Shown piece by piece: positions 51,873 to 60,039 of a stretch of 64,000 nucleotides of DNA (the stretch's first letter is position 1; every line of letters starts with the position of its first letter). The DNA is taken from assembly GCA_050246915.1 (NCBI GenBank), contig JBFWVD010000018.1, forward strand, positions 1 through 64,000. Direction: 5' to 3'. The notes beneath the pieces were generated by a model. It was not told the DNA's origin. It did not search any database and saw only the letters and a program-made list of their open reading frames with translations. The translations under genes and the position numbers were made by a program. Source of the DNA: JBFWVD01 sp050246915. GTDB taxonomy: Bacteria > Actinomycetota > Acidimicrobiia > Acidimicrobiales > Ilumatobacteraceae.

Positions 51873-53078
51873 ATGACGGTGATCGATCGCGATGCCAGTC
51901 GCGCCGACGTGGCCTATGGCCTGTGGGACGCCGATCAGCACTACTACGAACCGGTCGATGCCCTCACCCGGTATCTCGACCCGGCGTTTCGATCCTCGAT
52001 CAAGTGGATCGAGATGGACGGTCACCGGCGGTTGATGGTCAACCAGAAGTTGGTGTTGAACATCCCCAACCCCACGTTCGATCCCGTCGCCGTTCCTGGT
52101 TCGCTCGAGCCGTACTTCCGACTGGCGAACCACGAGGGCAAGGCGCTGCGGGACATCATCGCCGTGCAGCCGATCCAGAGTGAGTACCGCGATCGAGCGA
52201 CCCGCATCGCTCGTCTCGACGCTCAAGGCGTCGAGTTTGCGTGGCTCCTCCCGACGTTGGGGCTCGGCCTCGAGGAGTTGCTCTGCGACGATCCGGCCGC
52301 GCTGCATGCCGTTATCACTGCGTTCAACCGTTGGCTCGAGGACGACTGGGGTTTCGATCGTGACGGTCGCATCCAGGCCGCTCCGATGATGTCGCTGGCC
52401 GACCCGATCGAGGCGGAGAACGAGACCCGCCGTCTGCTCGACCTCGGTGCACGGGTGTTCACCTTCCGTCCCGCTCCGACACAGGCGGGACGCCAGTTCC
52501 GTTCAATTGCGGACAAGCGACATGATCGGGTGTTCGCCATGATCGCCGAAGCTGGCGCCGTGGTGGCATTGCACACAGCCGACTCCGGGTACTCCATCCA
52601 CACCGAGCGATGGGGCGGAGCGACGCGGTTCGATGGTTTCAAGACATCGACGCTCGGTGAGGTGATGGGTATACAGACCGACCGCCCCGTGCACGACACG
52701 CTCGCCGCCATGGTCTGCGACGGTCTCTTCGACCGTCAACCAAAGTTGCGTGTGGCATGCCTCGAGCTCGGGTCGGGCTGGATGACCAACCTCGTGCGAC
52801 GGTTCCGCATCTCCTACGGAAAGACACCGCAGCTGTATCGGCGCGATCCGGTGGAGCAGATGCGCGAGCACGTGTGGGTGGCTCCGTTCTACGAGGACGA
52901 CATCGATTCGCTCCGCGATCACATCGGCGCCGATCGCATCTTGCTCGGTTCCGATTGGCCGCACCCCGAGGGGTTGGGCTTCCCGCGCCAATGGATCGGT
53001 GACTTCACCACGTTGTCGGCCGACGAGCAGCGCCTCGTGCTGCGTGACAACCTGCGAGCCCTCGTCGGCCGGGGTTGA
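51873..53078 (+). CDS. Amidohydrolase family 2 protein (TIM barrel)
   Basis: A 401-residue metal-dependent amidohydrolase/decarboxylase (ACMSD-like group). Seen: GLWDADQHYYEP (first metal-ligand motif), VVALHTADSGYSIH (third-strand His) and GADRILLGSDWPHPEG (final Asp motif). Such proteins decarboxylate or hydrolyse aromatic/lactone-like acids in the cytosol. ATG at 51873 fits the family start. It lies in the same region as Rieske and epoxide-hydrolase genes, which suggests an aromatic or cyclic-compound degradation role; substrate unknown. Confidence 0.85.
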   Translation: MTVIDRDASRADVAYGLWDADQHYYEPVDALTRYLDPAFRSSIKWIEMDGHRRLMVNQKLVLNIPNPTFDPVAVPGSLEPYFRLANHEGKALRDIIAVQPIQSEYRDRATRIARLDAQGVEFAWLLPTLGLGLEELLCDDPAALHAVITAFNRWLEDDWGFDRDGRIQAAPMMSLADPIEAENETRRLLDLGARVFTFRPAPTQAGRQFRSIADKRHDRVFAMIAEAGAVVALHTADSGYSIHTERWGGATRFDGFKTSTLGEVMGIQTDRPVHDTLAAMVCDGLFDRQPKLRVACLELGSGWMTNLVRRFRISYGKTPQLYRRDPVEQMREHVWVAPFYEDDIDSLRDHIGADRILLGSDWPHPEGLGFPRQWIGDFTTLSADEQRLVLRDNLRALVGRG

Positions 53079-53134
53079 TCCGGGGGCGTCAGAGCCCTGC
53101 GCTGAGCGGACGCACGAGGTACCCGAAAACGACG

Positions 53135-53156
53135 AAGACGCCCCGAGGGGCGTCTT
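53135..53156 (-). terminator. Rho-independent terminator (minus strand)
   Basis: AAGACGCCCC and GGGGCGTCTT form a perfect ten-base-pair stem with a 2-nt loop. On the minus strand it is followed by CGTCGTTTTCG, a T-rich tail; no T-run follows on the plus strand. It sits just downstream of the tRNA-like element and 208 nt after the acyl-CoA dehydrogenase gene. Confidence 0.7.
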
Positions 53157-53161
53157 GTCCG

Positions 53162-53258
53162 TGGCAGCGGGGGGAGTCGAACCCCGTTGGCGTTGCCTTC
53201 CGTCGATGGCAGAGCGAAGGTGCCGTACGAACTTCCACCACCTGGTGGCGCCGTTGCC
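53162..53258 (-). ncRNA. tRNA-like element of unusual shape (not assigned)
   Basis: A 97-nt segment, minus strand. It has a T-arm GGGG-TTCGACT-CCCC, a possible eight-base acceptor (GGCAACGG with CCGCTGCC, one A-C mismatch) and a D-arm-like CCACC-AGGT-GGTGG with a four-base loop. This 8/4 shape is like that of tRNA-Sec or allo-tRNA. No clear anticodon arm or CCA end is seen, and no TCA anticodon. A terminator follows directly. Could be a degenerate tRNA, an integration scar or another structured RNA. Confidence 0.4.
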
Positions 53259-53364
53259 GTGATCTCAGTATGCCCGGTCGTGGGCCCAATCACCCAGAGG
53301 CGATCGACACACCGTGAGCAGTGACCTTTTCTTCGGAAGTCCCGAACCGGAATCAAGCCAGAAT

Positions 53365-54483
53365 TCAGCCCTTGCTGCCGGGCTCTTTCGGCAATCCCAG
53401 GGCCCGCTCGCCGATGAGCGATTTCAGCACCTCGGTCGTGCCCCCGGCGATGGTCATCGACCGGGTGCTGAGGAACCGATCGGTGGCCGACGGCAGTTGC
53501 CCGGCGACCGTGCCGAACCCACCGGAGTCGACGGCGTACTCACCGAGCCGCTGACCCAATTGTGACCACGACAGCTTGATCAACGAGGACAACGGCCCGG
53601 GCGCTCCGTCAGGACCGGCATCATCGAGTGATCGTTCGCCCATCCAACCGAGCGTGCGCGAATCGCAATAGAGCTTCATCGCCCGCTGGCGGAGAGCCGG
53701 GGTGAGACCGGCCAGGACCGTTGGGGCCGTTGCTTCTTGCACCTCTTGCGCCAACCGACCCGCCATGGCCACCACACCACCGCGTTCGTATCCGAGCGTT
53801 GTCATGGTGACGCGCCAGCCGTCGTTGAGCGGTCCCAGCAGCGCAGTGCGCGGCACCCGAACGCCGTCGAAGTGCATCTGCGCGAACTCGGCCTGACCGT
53901 TGATCTGCTTGATGGGCTGGCGATCGATGCCGGGGAGATCGAGCGGCAACAACAACGCCGAGATGCCCCGATGCTTGGGGGCGGTGGGATCGGTGCGCAC
54001 CAGCAGCATGCAGTGCGTGGCCCACAACCCCACCGAGGTCCACACCTTCGACCCGGTGATGATGAAGCCGTCGTCGTCCACGTCGGCCGTGCAGCGCAGG
54101 CTGGCCAGATCGCTGCCGGCGTCGGGTTCGGAGAACCCTTGGCACCACACCTCTTCGGCGCTGAGGATGCGGGCGAGATGCTGCTTCTGTTCCGGCGTCC
54201 CCACGGCAGCGATGGTGGGGCCCACGTTCTTGGTACCGAACGAGGCGATGCGGTTGGGCGCGCCAGCCCGGGTGAACTCGGCGTCACAGCGGATCTGCTC
54301 ATCGACCGGCAAGCCGCGGCCGCCGATCTCGACCGGCCAACCCGGCGCCGCCCAGCCATGTGCGCCAACGGCGCGTTGGAACTCGAGCTTGGCGTCCCAG
54401 CAATCGTTGTCGCCCCACTTGCGGCGATGCGCGGGGACGATGTCCTCCAACACCGCACGCAACTCGAGGTGCGGGGCGGTCAT
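53365..54483 (-). CDS. Acyl-CoA dehydrogenase (FadE-like)
   Basis: A 372-residue flavin dehydrogenase that introduces an alpha,beta-double bond into acyl-CoA. Seen: GWAAPGWPVEIGGRGLP, QGFSEPDAGSDLASLRCTADVDDDGFIITGSKVWTS and the C-terminal TIAGGTTEVLKSLIGERALGLP signature. In steroid-degrading actinobacteria such proteins often act as heterotetramers, so a partner subunit may be elsewhere. ATG at 54483 overlaps the Rieske stop (ATGA). Substrate unknown, probably a cyclic acyl-CoA. Confidence 0.88.
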   Translation of the reverse strand: MTAPHLELRAVLEDIVPAHRRKWGDNDCWDAKLEFQRAVGAHGWAAPGWPVEIGGRGLPVDEQIRCDAEFTRAGAPNRIASFGTKNVGPTIAAVGTPEQKQHLARILSAEEVWCQGFSEPDAGSDLASLRCTADVDDDGFIITGSKVWTSVGLWATHCMLLVRTDPTAPKHRGISALLLPLDLPGIDRQPIKQINGQAEFAQMHFDGVRVPRTALLGPLNDGWRVTMTTLGYERGGVVAMAGRLAQEVQEATAPTVLAGLTPALRQRAMKLYCDSRTLGWMGERSLDDAGPDGAPGPLSSLIKLSWSQLGQRLGEYAVDSGGFGTVAGQLPSATDRFLSTRSMTIAGGTTEVLKSLIGERALGLPKEPGSKG

Positions 54484-55715
54484 GAGTTGCCGAGCACGAA
54501 ACAATCGACGGGCACCACATCGCGGTGGTCGACGTCGACGCCGGCTCCCGGTGGTGTGCCGCCCGCGGCCGCGGTGGCGAGCGCGTCCAACAACACCCGT
54601 CGCAGATGGATGATGGCCACGTCGCTGGTGGAGAGATGCTCCTTGGTGCGATCGACGATGGGCCCCATGCTCGCCTGCACGACGATGTCCTCCTGCAGGA
54701 GATTGCCCACGAACCCGCTGAAGTGTCCGTCCCGCATCGCCTGTCGATCCTGGCCGTAGTGGTCTTCGGCGCTTCCGTCGAACGCGCCGAAGGCGTGCGG
54801 ATCGTATGGTCGCTGGCCGAGGAACGCCTGGATCTCGGCCGGCACGTCGGTGCCGTTGTTGATGGAAGCCGTCGGTGACCAGCAGCCGAAGAACAGGTTG
54901 TGGTTCGTGTCATCGATCGGAGAGGTGATGAAGATGACGCCGGGTACATCCCCTTGGGGCGAGCCGGGCACCAGGCTGATGAAGGGCATCACGTACTTGG
55001 TGGTGCGCAGATAGGTGCTGCCGTCGGGCATCGGTCGCAGCGCGGCTGCGTCGAGGCCATACGAAGTGCGCTCACACTCGTAGCGGGGTGCCAGTGAATC
55101 GAGGGCCTTGGTGACCGTCTTGTTGGCATCGGCCTTGCCGCGCGCGATGTAGGCCGAGTGCAGCGTTCCCACGTGTGCGGAGTCCACGGTGCCTTCGACG
55201 CCCTGGAGCCAGTTGCACACGGACTTGGTGACCGTGACCCACACCTGGTCGCCGGGCAGCATGGTGAACGGCAGGTGTGGGAACGGTGGGGCGTCACGCT
55301 CGCCGAGCCATACCCAGATCATCCCGCCGCCTTCGAACGTCGGATGATGGCTCACCGGGACCTTGGCCGCGAAGGCTTCAGGGTTCGGGCTGTGCGTCGG
55401 CACATCGATGGTGCGACCGGAGACGTCGAACTTCCACCCGTGGAAGATGCAGGTGAGCGCACAGTTCTCGTTGCGGGCGAGCACGAGTGACGTGCCACGG
55501 TGCGGGCAGGCCTCGTCGAAGAACCCCACTCGGCCATCGGTGGCCCGGAACGCGACATAGTTGCGGCCGATGAGGCGGACGCGCATCGGTGCACCGTCGG
55601 GTTCGATCTGCGATGACAGCAACGCCGGCACCCAGTAGTTCTCCCGCATGAGCGCGCCCATGGGAGCATCGCCGTCGACTCGGGTCAACAGATCGTTCTG
55701 CTCGCGCGACAGCAT
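54480..55715 (-). CDS. Rieske ring-hydroxylating oxygenase alpha subunit (phthalate-dioxygenase-like)
   Basis: A 411-residue Rieske oxygenase. Cluster motif: EACPHRGTSLVLARNENCALTCIFHGWKFD with Cys-x-His and Cys-x2-His. Catalytic region: GVEGTVDSAHVGTLHSAYIARG, giving the D-x2-H-x4-H pattern of phthalate-4,5-dioxygenase-like enzymes. The fold and length match type IA oxygenases, which need a separate FMN/2Fe-2S reductase not seen here. ATG at 55715 is chosen. Coupled by ATGA to the acyl-CoA dehydrogenase. Substrate probably an aromatic or polycyclic acid. Confidence 0.87.
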   Translation of the reverse strand: MLSREQNDLLTRVDGDAPMGALMRENYWVPALLSSQIEPDGAPMRVRLIGRNYVAFRATDGRVGFFDEACPHRGTSLVLARNENCALTCIFHGWKFDVSGRTIDVPTHSPNPEAFAAKVPVSHHPTFEGGGMIWVWLGERDAPPFPHLPFTMLPGDQVWVTVTKSVCNWLQGVEGTVDSAHVGTLHSAYIARGKADANKTVTKALDSLAPRYECERTSYGLDAAALRPMPDGSTYLRTTKYVMPFISLVPGSPQGDVPGVIFITSPIDDTNHNLFFGCWSPTASINNGTDVPAEIQAFLGQRPYDPHAFGAFDGSAEDHYGQDRQAMRDGHFSGFVGNLLQEDIVVQASMGPIVDRTKEHLSTSDVAIIHLRRVLLDALATAAAGGTPPGAGVDVDHRDVVPVDCFVLGNS

Positions 55716-55816
55716 CAGCGATACCCCCAACAGTCAGGTCCCCGAGGTGGTGGCGACCCCGCCAGAAAGCTACACCGGCCCTTCAACGCGGTTCACGTGT
55801 GGAGGCGACGGGACGC

Positions 55817-56977
55817 TCAGCGAATGGTGCGGAAGAACGAACGCACCTCGTTCACGAACAACTCGGGCTGCTCGAACGCCGCGAAGTGACCGCCCTTGTC
55901 GACGTGGTTCCAGTAGGTGATGTTCGGATAGTCGCCCTGGGCCCAGCGGCGTGATGAGCTCATGATCTCGCACGGGAACTTCGTGAACCCGGTGGGCACC
56001 GTGACCGGTGGCCGCGGAGCACCGGCGATGAGCGCAGCGCTCTCCCAGTACAGCCGGGCCGACGATGCTCCGCTGTCGGTGAGCCAGTACAACGTGATGT
56101 CGTCGAGCATCTCGTCGCGGCTCAATGCCTTCTCGGGATGGCCGTTGCAGTCGGTCCACGCCCAGAACTTCTCCATGATCCACGCCGCTTGGGCAGCGGG
56201 CGAGTCGGCCAATGCGTACCCGATCGTCTGCGGCCGCGTGCACTGCAATTTGGCGTAGCCCGAGTCGATGTCGCTGTAGTGCTTCAGCGACGCAAGTACC
56301 TGCTGCTCTTCGTCGGTCAGGTCCCCGAACGTGCTCGGGTCGGGACGGCCCACCAACATGTTGAGGTGGATGCCCGCGCAGTGCTGCGGATCACGAATGC
56401 CGAGGTACGACGTGACCGCCGATCCCCAGTCGCCGCCTTGCGCCCCATAGCGCGCGTAGCCCAGGCGGTTCATCAACGTCGCCCAGGCGTCGGCGATCCG
56501 CTCGAGGCCCCAACCACTTCCGGTCGGCTTGTCGCTGAAGCCATACCCGGGAAGCGACGGGCACACGATGTCGAAGGCGTCGGCGGCGTCGCCGCCATGC
56601 GCGACCGGGTCCACGAGCGGTCCGATGACCTTCATGAACTCGACAACGGAGCCGGGCCAACCATGGGTGAGCACGAGTGGGAACGCGTTGCGATGCGGTG
56701 AGCGGGCGTGGATGAAGTGGATGCCCAGCCCGTCCACCTCGGCCTTGAAGTGTGGGAAGGCGTTGAGTCGCTTCTCCGATGCGCGCCAGTCGTAGTCGTT
56801 GGCCCAGTAGCGGCACAGCTCGCGCATGTAGGACAGTGGGACACCTTGGGTCCAGTCGTCCACGGTCTCGGCGTCGGGCCAACGCGTGCGGGTCAACCGA
56901 TCACGGAGGTCGTCGAGATCGCGGTCGTCGACGCGGATCTCGAATCCCTGCACGCGGAAATTCGCTTTGTCGTTCAT
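55817..56977 (-). CDS. Epoxide hydrolase (EHN-type alpha/beta hydrolase)
   Basis: A 386-residue alpha/beta hydrolase with the N-terminal epoxide-hydrolase domain. Seen: HGWPGSVVEFMKVIG (oxyanion hole), GGDWGSAV with the nucleophilic Asp, and GGHFAAFEQPELF with the catalytic His. It opens epoxides to diols. First enzyme gene upstream of the Rieske oxygenase on the same strand; likely the same catabolic unit. Substrate unknown. Confidence 0.88.
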   Translation of the reverse strand: MNDKANFRVQGFEIRVDDRDLDDLRDRLTRTRWPDAETVDDWTQGVPLSYMRELCRYWANDYDWRASEKRLNAFPHFKAEVDGLGIHFIHARSPHRNAFPLVLTHGWPGSVVEFMKVIGPLVDPVAHGGDAADAFDIVCPSLPGYGFSDKPTGSGWGLERIADAWATLMNRLGYARYGAQGGDWGSAVTSYLGIRDPQHCAGIHLNMLVGRPDPSTFGDLTDEEQQVLASLKHYSDIDSGYAKLQCTRPQTIGYALADSPAAQAAWIMEKFWAWTDCNGHPEKALSRDEMLDDITLYWLTDSGASSARLYWESAALIAGAPRPPVTVPTGFTKFPCEIMSSSRRWAQGDYPNITYWNHVDKGGHFAAFEQPELFVNEVRSFFRTIR

Positions 56978-56995
56978 GTGTCCCCCTGTTTGGTT

Positions 56996-57889
56996 CTAAC
57001 TGGCCCGGCCATCGATCGCATCGAGCAACCCCATCATGAGATCGTGGGCCGGTGTGGCGATGCCGTGCCGACGTCCCGCCCGGACCACTGCCCCGTAGAG
57101 CGCATCGAACTCGGTGGGTCGTGACGCCTCGCGGTCTTGCAGCATCGACGGCCGGATCGTCGGATCGTTGGTCGTGATCCCATGCACCAGCTTGTCGATC
57201 TCCGTCTGGGTGATGTCGGCGCCCTCGGCCCGCGCCACCTCGGCCCATTCATGGAGGATCGCGTCGATGGCGCCGGCCATGGCCGGGCGATGCAGGACCC
57301 CGAGGGGTTGGCCGGTGATGGCGGTGAGGCCGTTGGCCACCAGGTTCCCGGCGAGTTTGCGCCACAAGCGCGCGTGGATGTCGGCGTGATTGCGTACGTC
57401 CATGCCCGAGTTGCTGCACAACGCGGCAAAGCGTCGCGCCGATGGTGAATCGGAGATCTGGAACACCTTGGAGTTCGTGTGCCGCACGTGTCCGGGCGCC
57501 AGCAACTCCGCCGAGCAGTACACCGCACACGGGATCACTTCGACGCCGTGGGCCAACGGCGCGAACCGTTCGGCGTGCTCGACGCCGTTCTGCATGGCCA
57601 CGACCGTGGTGTCCGGTCCGATGAGATGCTCCAGCCATGGTGATGCCGCAATCGTCTGCGTGGTCTTGACCGCCACGATCACCCATTCGTGCTGTTCGAC
57701 ATCGGCGGGATCGGTGACGACGTCGGCCCGGCAGTTCACCGGAGCGATCGGCGAGTCGACCACGTAGGTGTCGAACGGGCGGCGAGCACACGCGGTGACC
57801 GACAAACCGGACGACGCCAGCTGCGCGGCGACATAGGCGCCGATGGAGCCGGGGCCGATGACAGCAATCGAGTTCGGCTGACTACTCAT
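56996..57889 (-). CDS. Ketopantoate-reductase-like oxidoreductase (ApbA/PanE family)
   Basis: A 297-residue NADPH-dependent reductase. Seen: IAVIGPGSIGAYVAAQLASSG (nucleotide-binding), VAVKTTQT and NGVEHAERFAPL, and KLAGNLVANGLTAITGQPLG with the catalytic Lys. Family members reduce ketopantoate or other 2-oxo acids; pantothenate synthesis genes are not nearby, so a catabolic keto-acid substrate is likely. ATG at 57889; 18 nt precede the epoxide-hydrolase gene, giving an operon. Confidence 0.82.
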   Translation of the reverse strand: MSSQPNSIAVIGPGSIGAYVAAQLASSGLSVTACARRPFDTYVVDSPIAPVNCRADVVTDPADVEQHEWVIVAVKTTQTIAASPWLEHLIGPDTTVVAMQNGVEHAERFAPLAHGVEVIPCAVYCSAELLAPGHVRHTNSKVFQISDSPSARRFAALCSNSGMDVRNHADIHARLWRKLAGNLVANGLTAITGQPLGVLHRPAMAGAIDAILHEWAEVARAEGADITQTEIDKLVHGITTNDPTIRPSMLQDREASRPTEFDALYGAVVRAGRRHGIATPAHDLMMGLLDAIDGRAS

Positions 57890-57899
57890 CGTTGATCCT

Positions 57900-58703
57900 T
57901 CATCTCGACGGCACCGGCGGGGCGAGCGATTCGATCCCGGCGTGTTCGGCGTGCCGCCACACCAATCCGACGATCACGCCGAACGCAAAGCCGCCCACGT
58001 GCGCCATCCAGGCGATGGCGCCGTCGCCTCCGACGAGGAGGAATTGCTGGGCGAACCACAACATCAGCAGCCACTTGGCCTTCACCTTGCGGAAGAACAC
58101 CGGCCCCAAGATGATGAGGCTCTTGATGCGCGCCTCGGGGAACCACACCAGATAGGCCCCCATCACGCCGGCGATGGCTCCCGATGCGCCGACCACCGGG
58201 ATCGTCGAGTTGGGATCGAGCAGATACTGCGCCGCACCGGCGATGAGACCAGCTGCCACGTAGAACGCAGCGAACCCGAATGCGCCCCGGCGGTCTTCGA
58301 TGTTGTTGCCGAACACCCACAGGAAGAGCATGTTGCCCACCAGATGGGCCACGCTGCCGTGGAGGAAGATCGACACCAGTACGCCGAGGTACACGTTCTT
58401 GTCTGGGTTCACCTCGCGACCGCGAGCGAACGTGGACCCACAAGCGCTGGCGTCGCCGTCAACGAACGTTGCGCGGACTTCGCCCGTGGTGAGCGGCCGA
58501 CCCTGGGTGATCTCACACGGGATGGCCGCCCATCGCAACGAGAACTCGAGGTCATCTTGTTGGACGCGGTCGAAGCCGAGATCGTCGAAGAGGCTCTTGC
58601 CGGTCGGCTGCACCAGGAAGAACACCGCGGTGCAGATGGCGATGAGCGCGACCGTCACGTACGGGATGCGGCGGATCGGGTTCTCGTCGGCCAGCGGCAT
58701 CAT
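57900..58703 (-). CDS. Rhomboid intramembrane serine protease
   Basis: A 267-residue multi-pass protease of the inner membrane. Catalytic Ser174 is in GASGAIAG and His235 in AHVGG; HLVGNMLFLWVFG carries the conserved Asn of the oxyanion region. About six or seven helices, and a CEIT-containing loop after the first. Cleaves membrane-bound single-pass substrates. ATG at 58703 overlaps the DUF2510 stop (ATGA), so the two genes form a transcription unit. Substrate unknown. Confidence 0.88.
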   Translation of the reverse strand: MMPLADENPIRRIPYVTVALIAICTAVFFLVQPTGKSLFDDLGFDRVQQDDLEFSLRWAAIPCEITQGRPLTTGEVRATFVDGDASACGSTFARGREVNPDKNVYLGVLVSIFLHGSVAHLVGNMLFLWVFGNNIEDRRGAFGFAAFYVAAGLIAGAAQYLLDPNSTIPVVGASGAIAGVMGAYLVWFPEARIKSLIILGPVFFRKVKAKWLLMLWFAQQFLLVGGDGAIAWMAHVGGFAFGVIVGLVWRHAEHAGIESLAPPVPSR

Positions 58704-59350
58704 GGTGCGGGCCACCTGTTCGTCGAATCCTGCGACCGGGTCCCGCTCCGAGTGACGCCGGGTCGCGGATGGGTGTGTCCCGTCCACGCCCGACCGTCCC
58801 ACCATCGCACCGAGACCACCGGGTTCCACGGATCGGGATACCAACCGGCCGACGGAAGGCTGGCGCGTGCCTGTGGCCCCTGGGCCGCTGTCGTGGTCAC
58901 CACTGCGCCGCGGGCGTCGTTGGCTTGACGGATCCCCCGCATGAGTGCAGTCACCAGCGCATCGCGATCGTTGGTGCCCACGTTCAACCACACGGGCGAG
59001 TTGCCGTCGTGTCCGGTGAGTCGGACCGAGTCCTTGGTCCAGATGGGGTTGGCGCCGAGCCAGTGCGGATCGAGCGTGCGCCACGGCCAGGTGTTGTTGG
59101 CCCGTGACAAGGTGGAGGGGTCGAACGCGTCGAGCCGCGCTCGTTTGCGGCCCACTCGGACCTCACCATCCTCGATTCGGATCTCGGTGCCACTGAAACG
59201 GCCGATGTTCACGATCCAGGCGATCACCGTCACCGGTACGACCTTGGGCGACACCGCCAGCGCCGTGATGATCACGGCGAACACGAACAGTCCCCACCCG
59301 CGCGCCCCGGCGTCGAGACGCTCGCGGTACAAGGGTTGGCCGGCCAACAT
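58700..59350 (-). CDS. DUF2510 membrane protein (possible DUF3093 N-terminus)
   Basis: A 216-residue protein. N-terminal half has two hydrophobic helices (LFVFAVIITALAV, VVPVTVIAWIV) with the YRERL-type start of the DUF3093 membrane family, tentatively. C-terminal part has SLPSAGWYPDPWNPVVSVRWWDGRAWTGHTHP, the DUF2510 tryptophan motif of actinobacterial surface or secretion proteins. Coupled to rhomboid by ATGA overlap and starts 11 nt after ThiQ. Function unknown. Confidence 0.75.
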   Translation of the reverse strand: MLAGQPLYRERLDAGARGWGLFVFAVIITALAVSPKVVPVTVIAWIVNIGRFSGTEIRIEDGEVRVGRKRARLDAFDPSTLSRANNTWPWRTLDPHWLGANPIWTKDSVRLTGHDGNSPVWLNVGTNDRDALVTALMRGIRQANDARGAVVTTTAAQGPQARASLPSAGWYPDPWNPVVSVRWWDGRAWTGHTHPRPGVTRSGTRSQDSTNRWPAP

Positions 59351-59361
59351 GGGACGGCAAC

Positions 59362-60039
59362 CTAGTGGCGTCGCTGTAGGTCACTGAGATCCACGATGCG
59401 ATCACCGACGCGAGCAGCCTCGGCGCGGTCGTGCGTGACGTACAAGGTGGTCGTCGCCGTGGTGCGCATGATCGTGGCGACGTCGTCGGCCAGTCGATCG
59501 CGCAGTTCGGCGTCGAGCGAGGACAGCGGCTCATCGAAGAGCATCATGCTCGGCTGCGGGGCCAGCGCCCGGGCGAGCGCGACTCGTTGTGCTTCGCCAC
59601 CGGACAAGGTGCCGACTGTGCGTTTGGCACAACCCGCCAGCCCGACCAGTTCGAGTAACTCCTCGGTGCGTCGATGGCGATCGGCGGCCGGCATCTTGGC
59701 CATCCGCAGCCCGAACGCCACGTTGCCCTCCACGTCGAGATGAGGGAACAGGGCGTGGCGTTGGAACACCATGCCGATGCTGCGACGATGGGGCGGCAAC
59801 GAGGTGAGGTCGTGCCCGTCGAACGCCACGTTGCCGCCATCGGGCACGAGCAGCCCGGCGACCACCTGCAACAGCGTGCTCTTGCCGCTGCCGCTCGGCC
59901 CTTGCAGGCACACCAACTCGCCGCGACCGATGGACAGGCTCACATGGTCGAGCACGATGCGATCGTCGAACCTGACCGTCACCGCCGCGATGTCGAGCCC
60001 GGGTCGATCGCCGTGACGAGATCCGTCGACGCCCGTCAT
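59362..60039 (-). CDS. thiQ: Thiamine ABC transporter ATP-binding protein
   Basis: A 225-residue ATPase: Walker A GPSGSGKSTLL, signature LSGGEAQRVALARAL, Walker B MMLFDEPLSSLD and switch YVTHDRAEA. It is the last transport gene of the TPP-riboswitch operon and powers ThiBPQ uptake. Its ATG overlaps the permease stop (ATGA). The short length matches ThiQ. Confidence 0.88.
   Translation of the reverse strand: MTGVDGSRHGDRPGLDIAAVTVRFDDRIVLDHVSLSIGRGELVCLQGPSGSGKSTLLQVVAGLLVPDGGNVAFDGHDLTSLPPHRRSIGMVFQRHALFPHLDVEGNVAFGLRMAKMPAADRHRRTEELLELVGLAGCAKRTVGTLSGGEAQRVALARALAPQPSMMLFDEPLSSLDAELRDRLADDVATIMRTTATTTLYVTHDRAEAARVGDRIVDLSDLQRRH

Noticed and set aside
53162..53258. Selenocysteine tRNA (selC)
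   Set aside because: Length and D-arm resemble it, but no TCA anticodon or anticodon stem is found, and no selenocysteine genes are in view.
53160..53360. T-arm with TTCGACT as the 3' end of a tmRNA (ssrA)
   Set aside because: Only about 200 nt separate it from the acyl-CoA dehydrogenase gene, while tmRNA is about 350 nt, and no 5' partner or tag peptide is seen.
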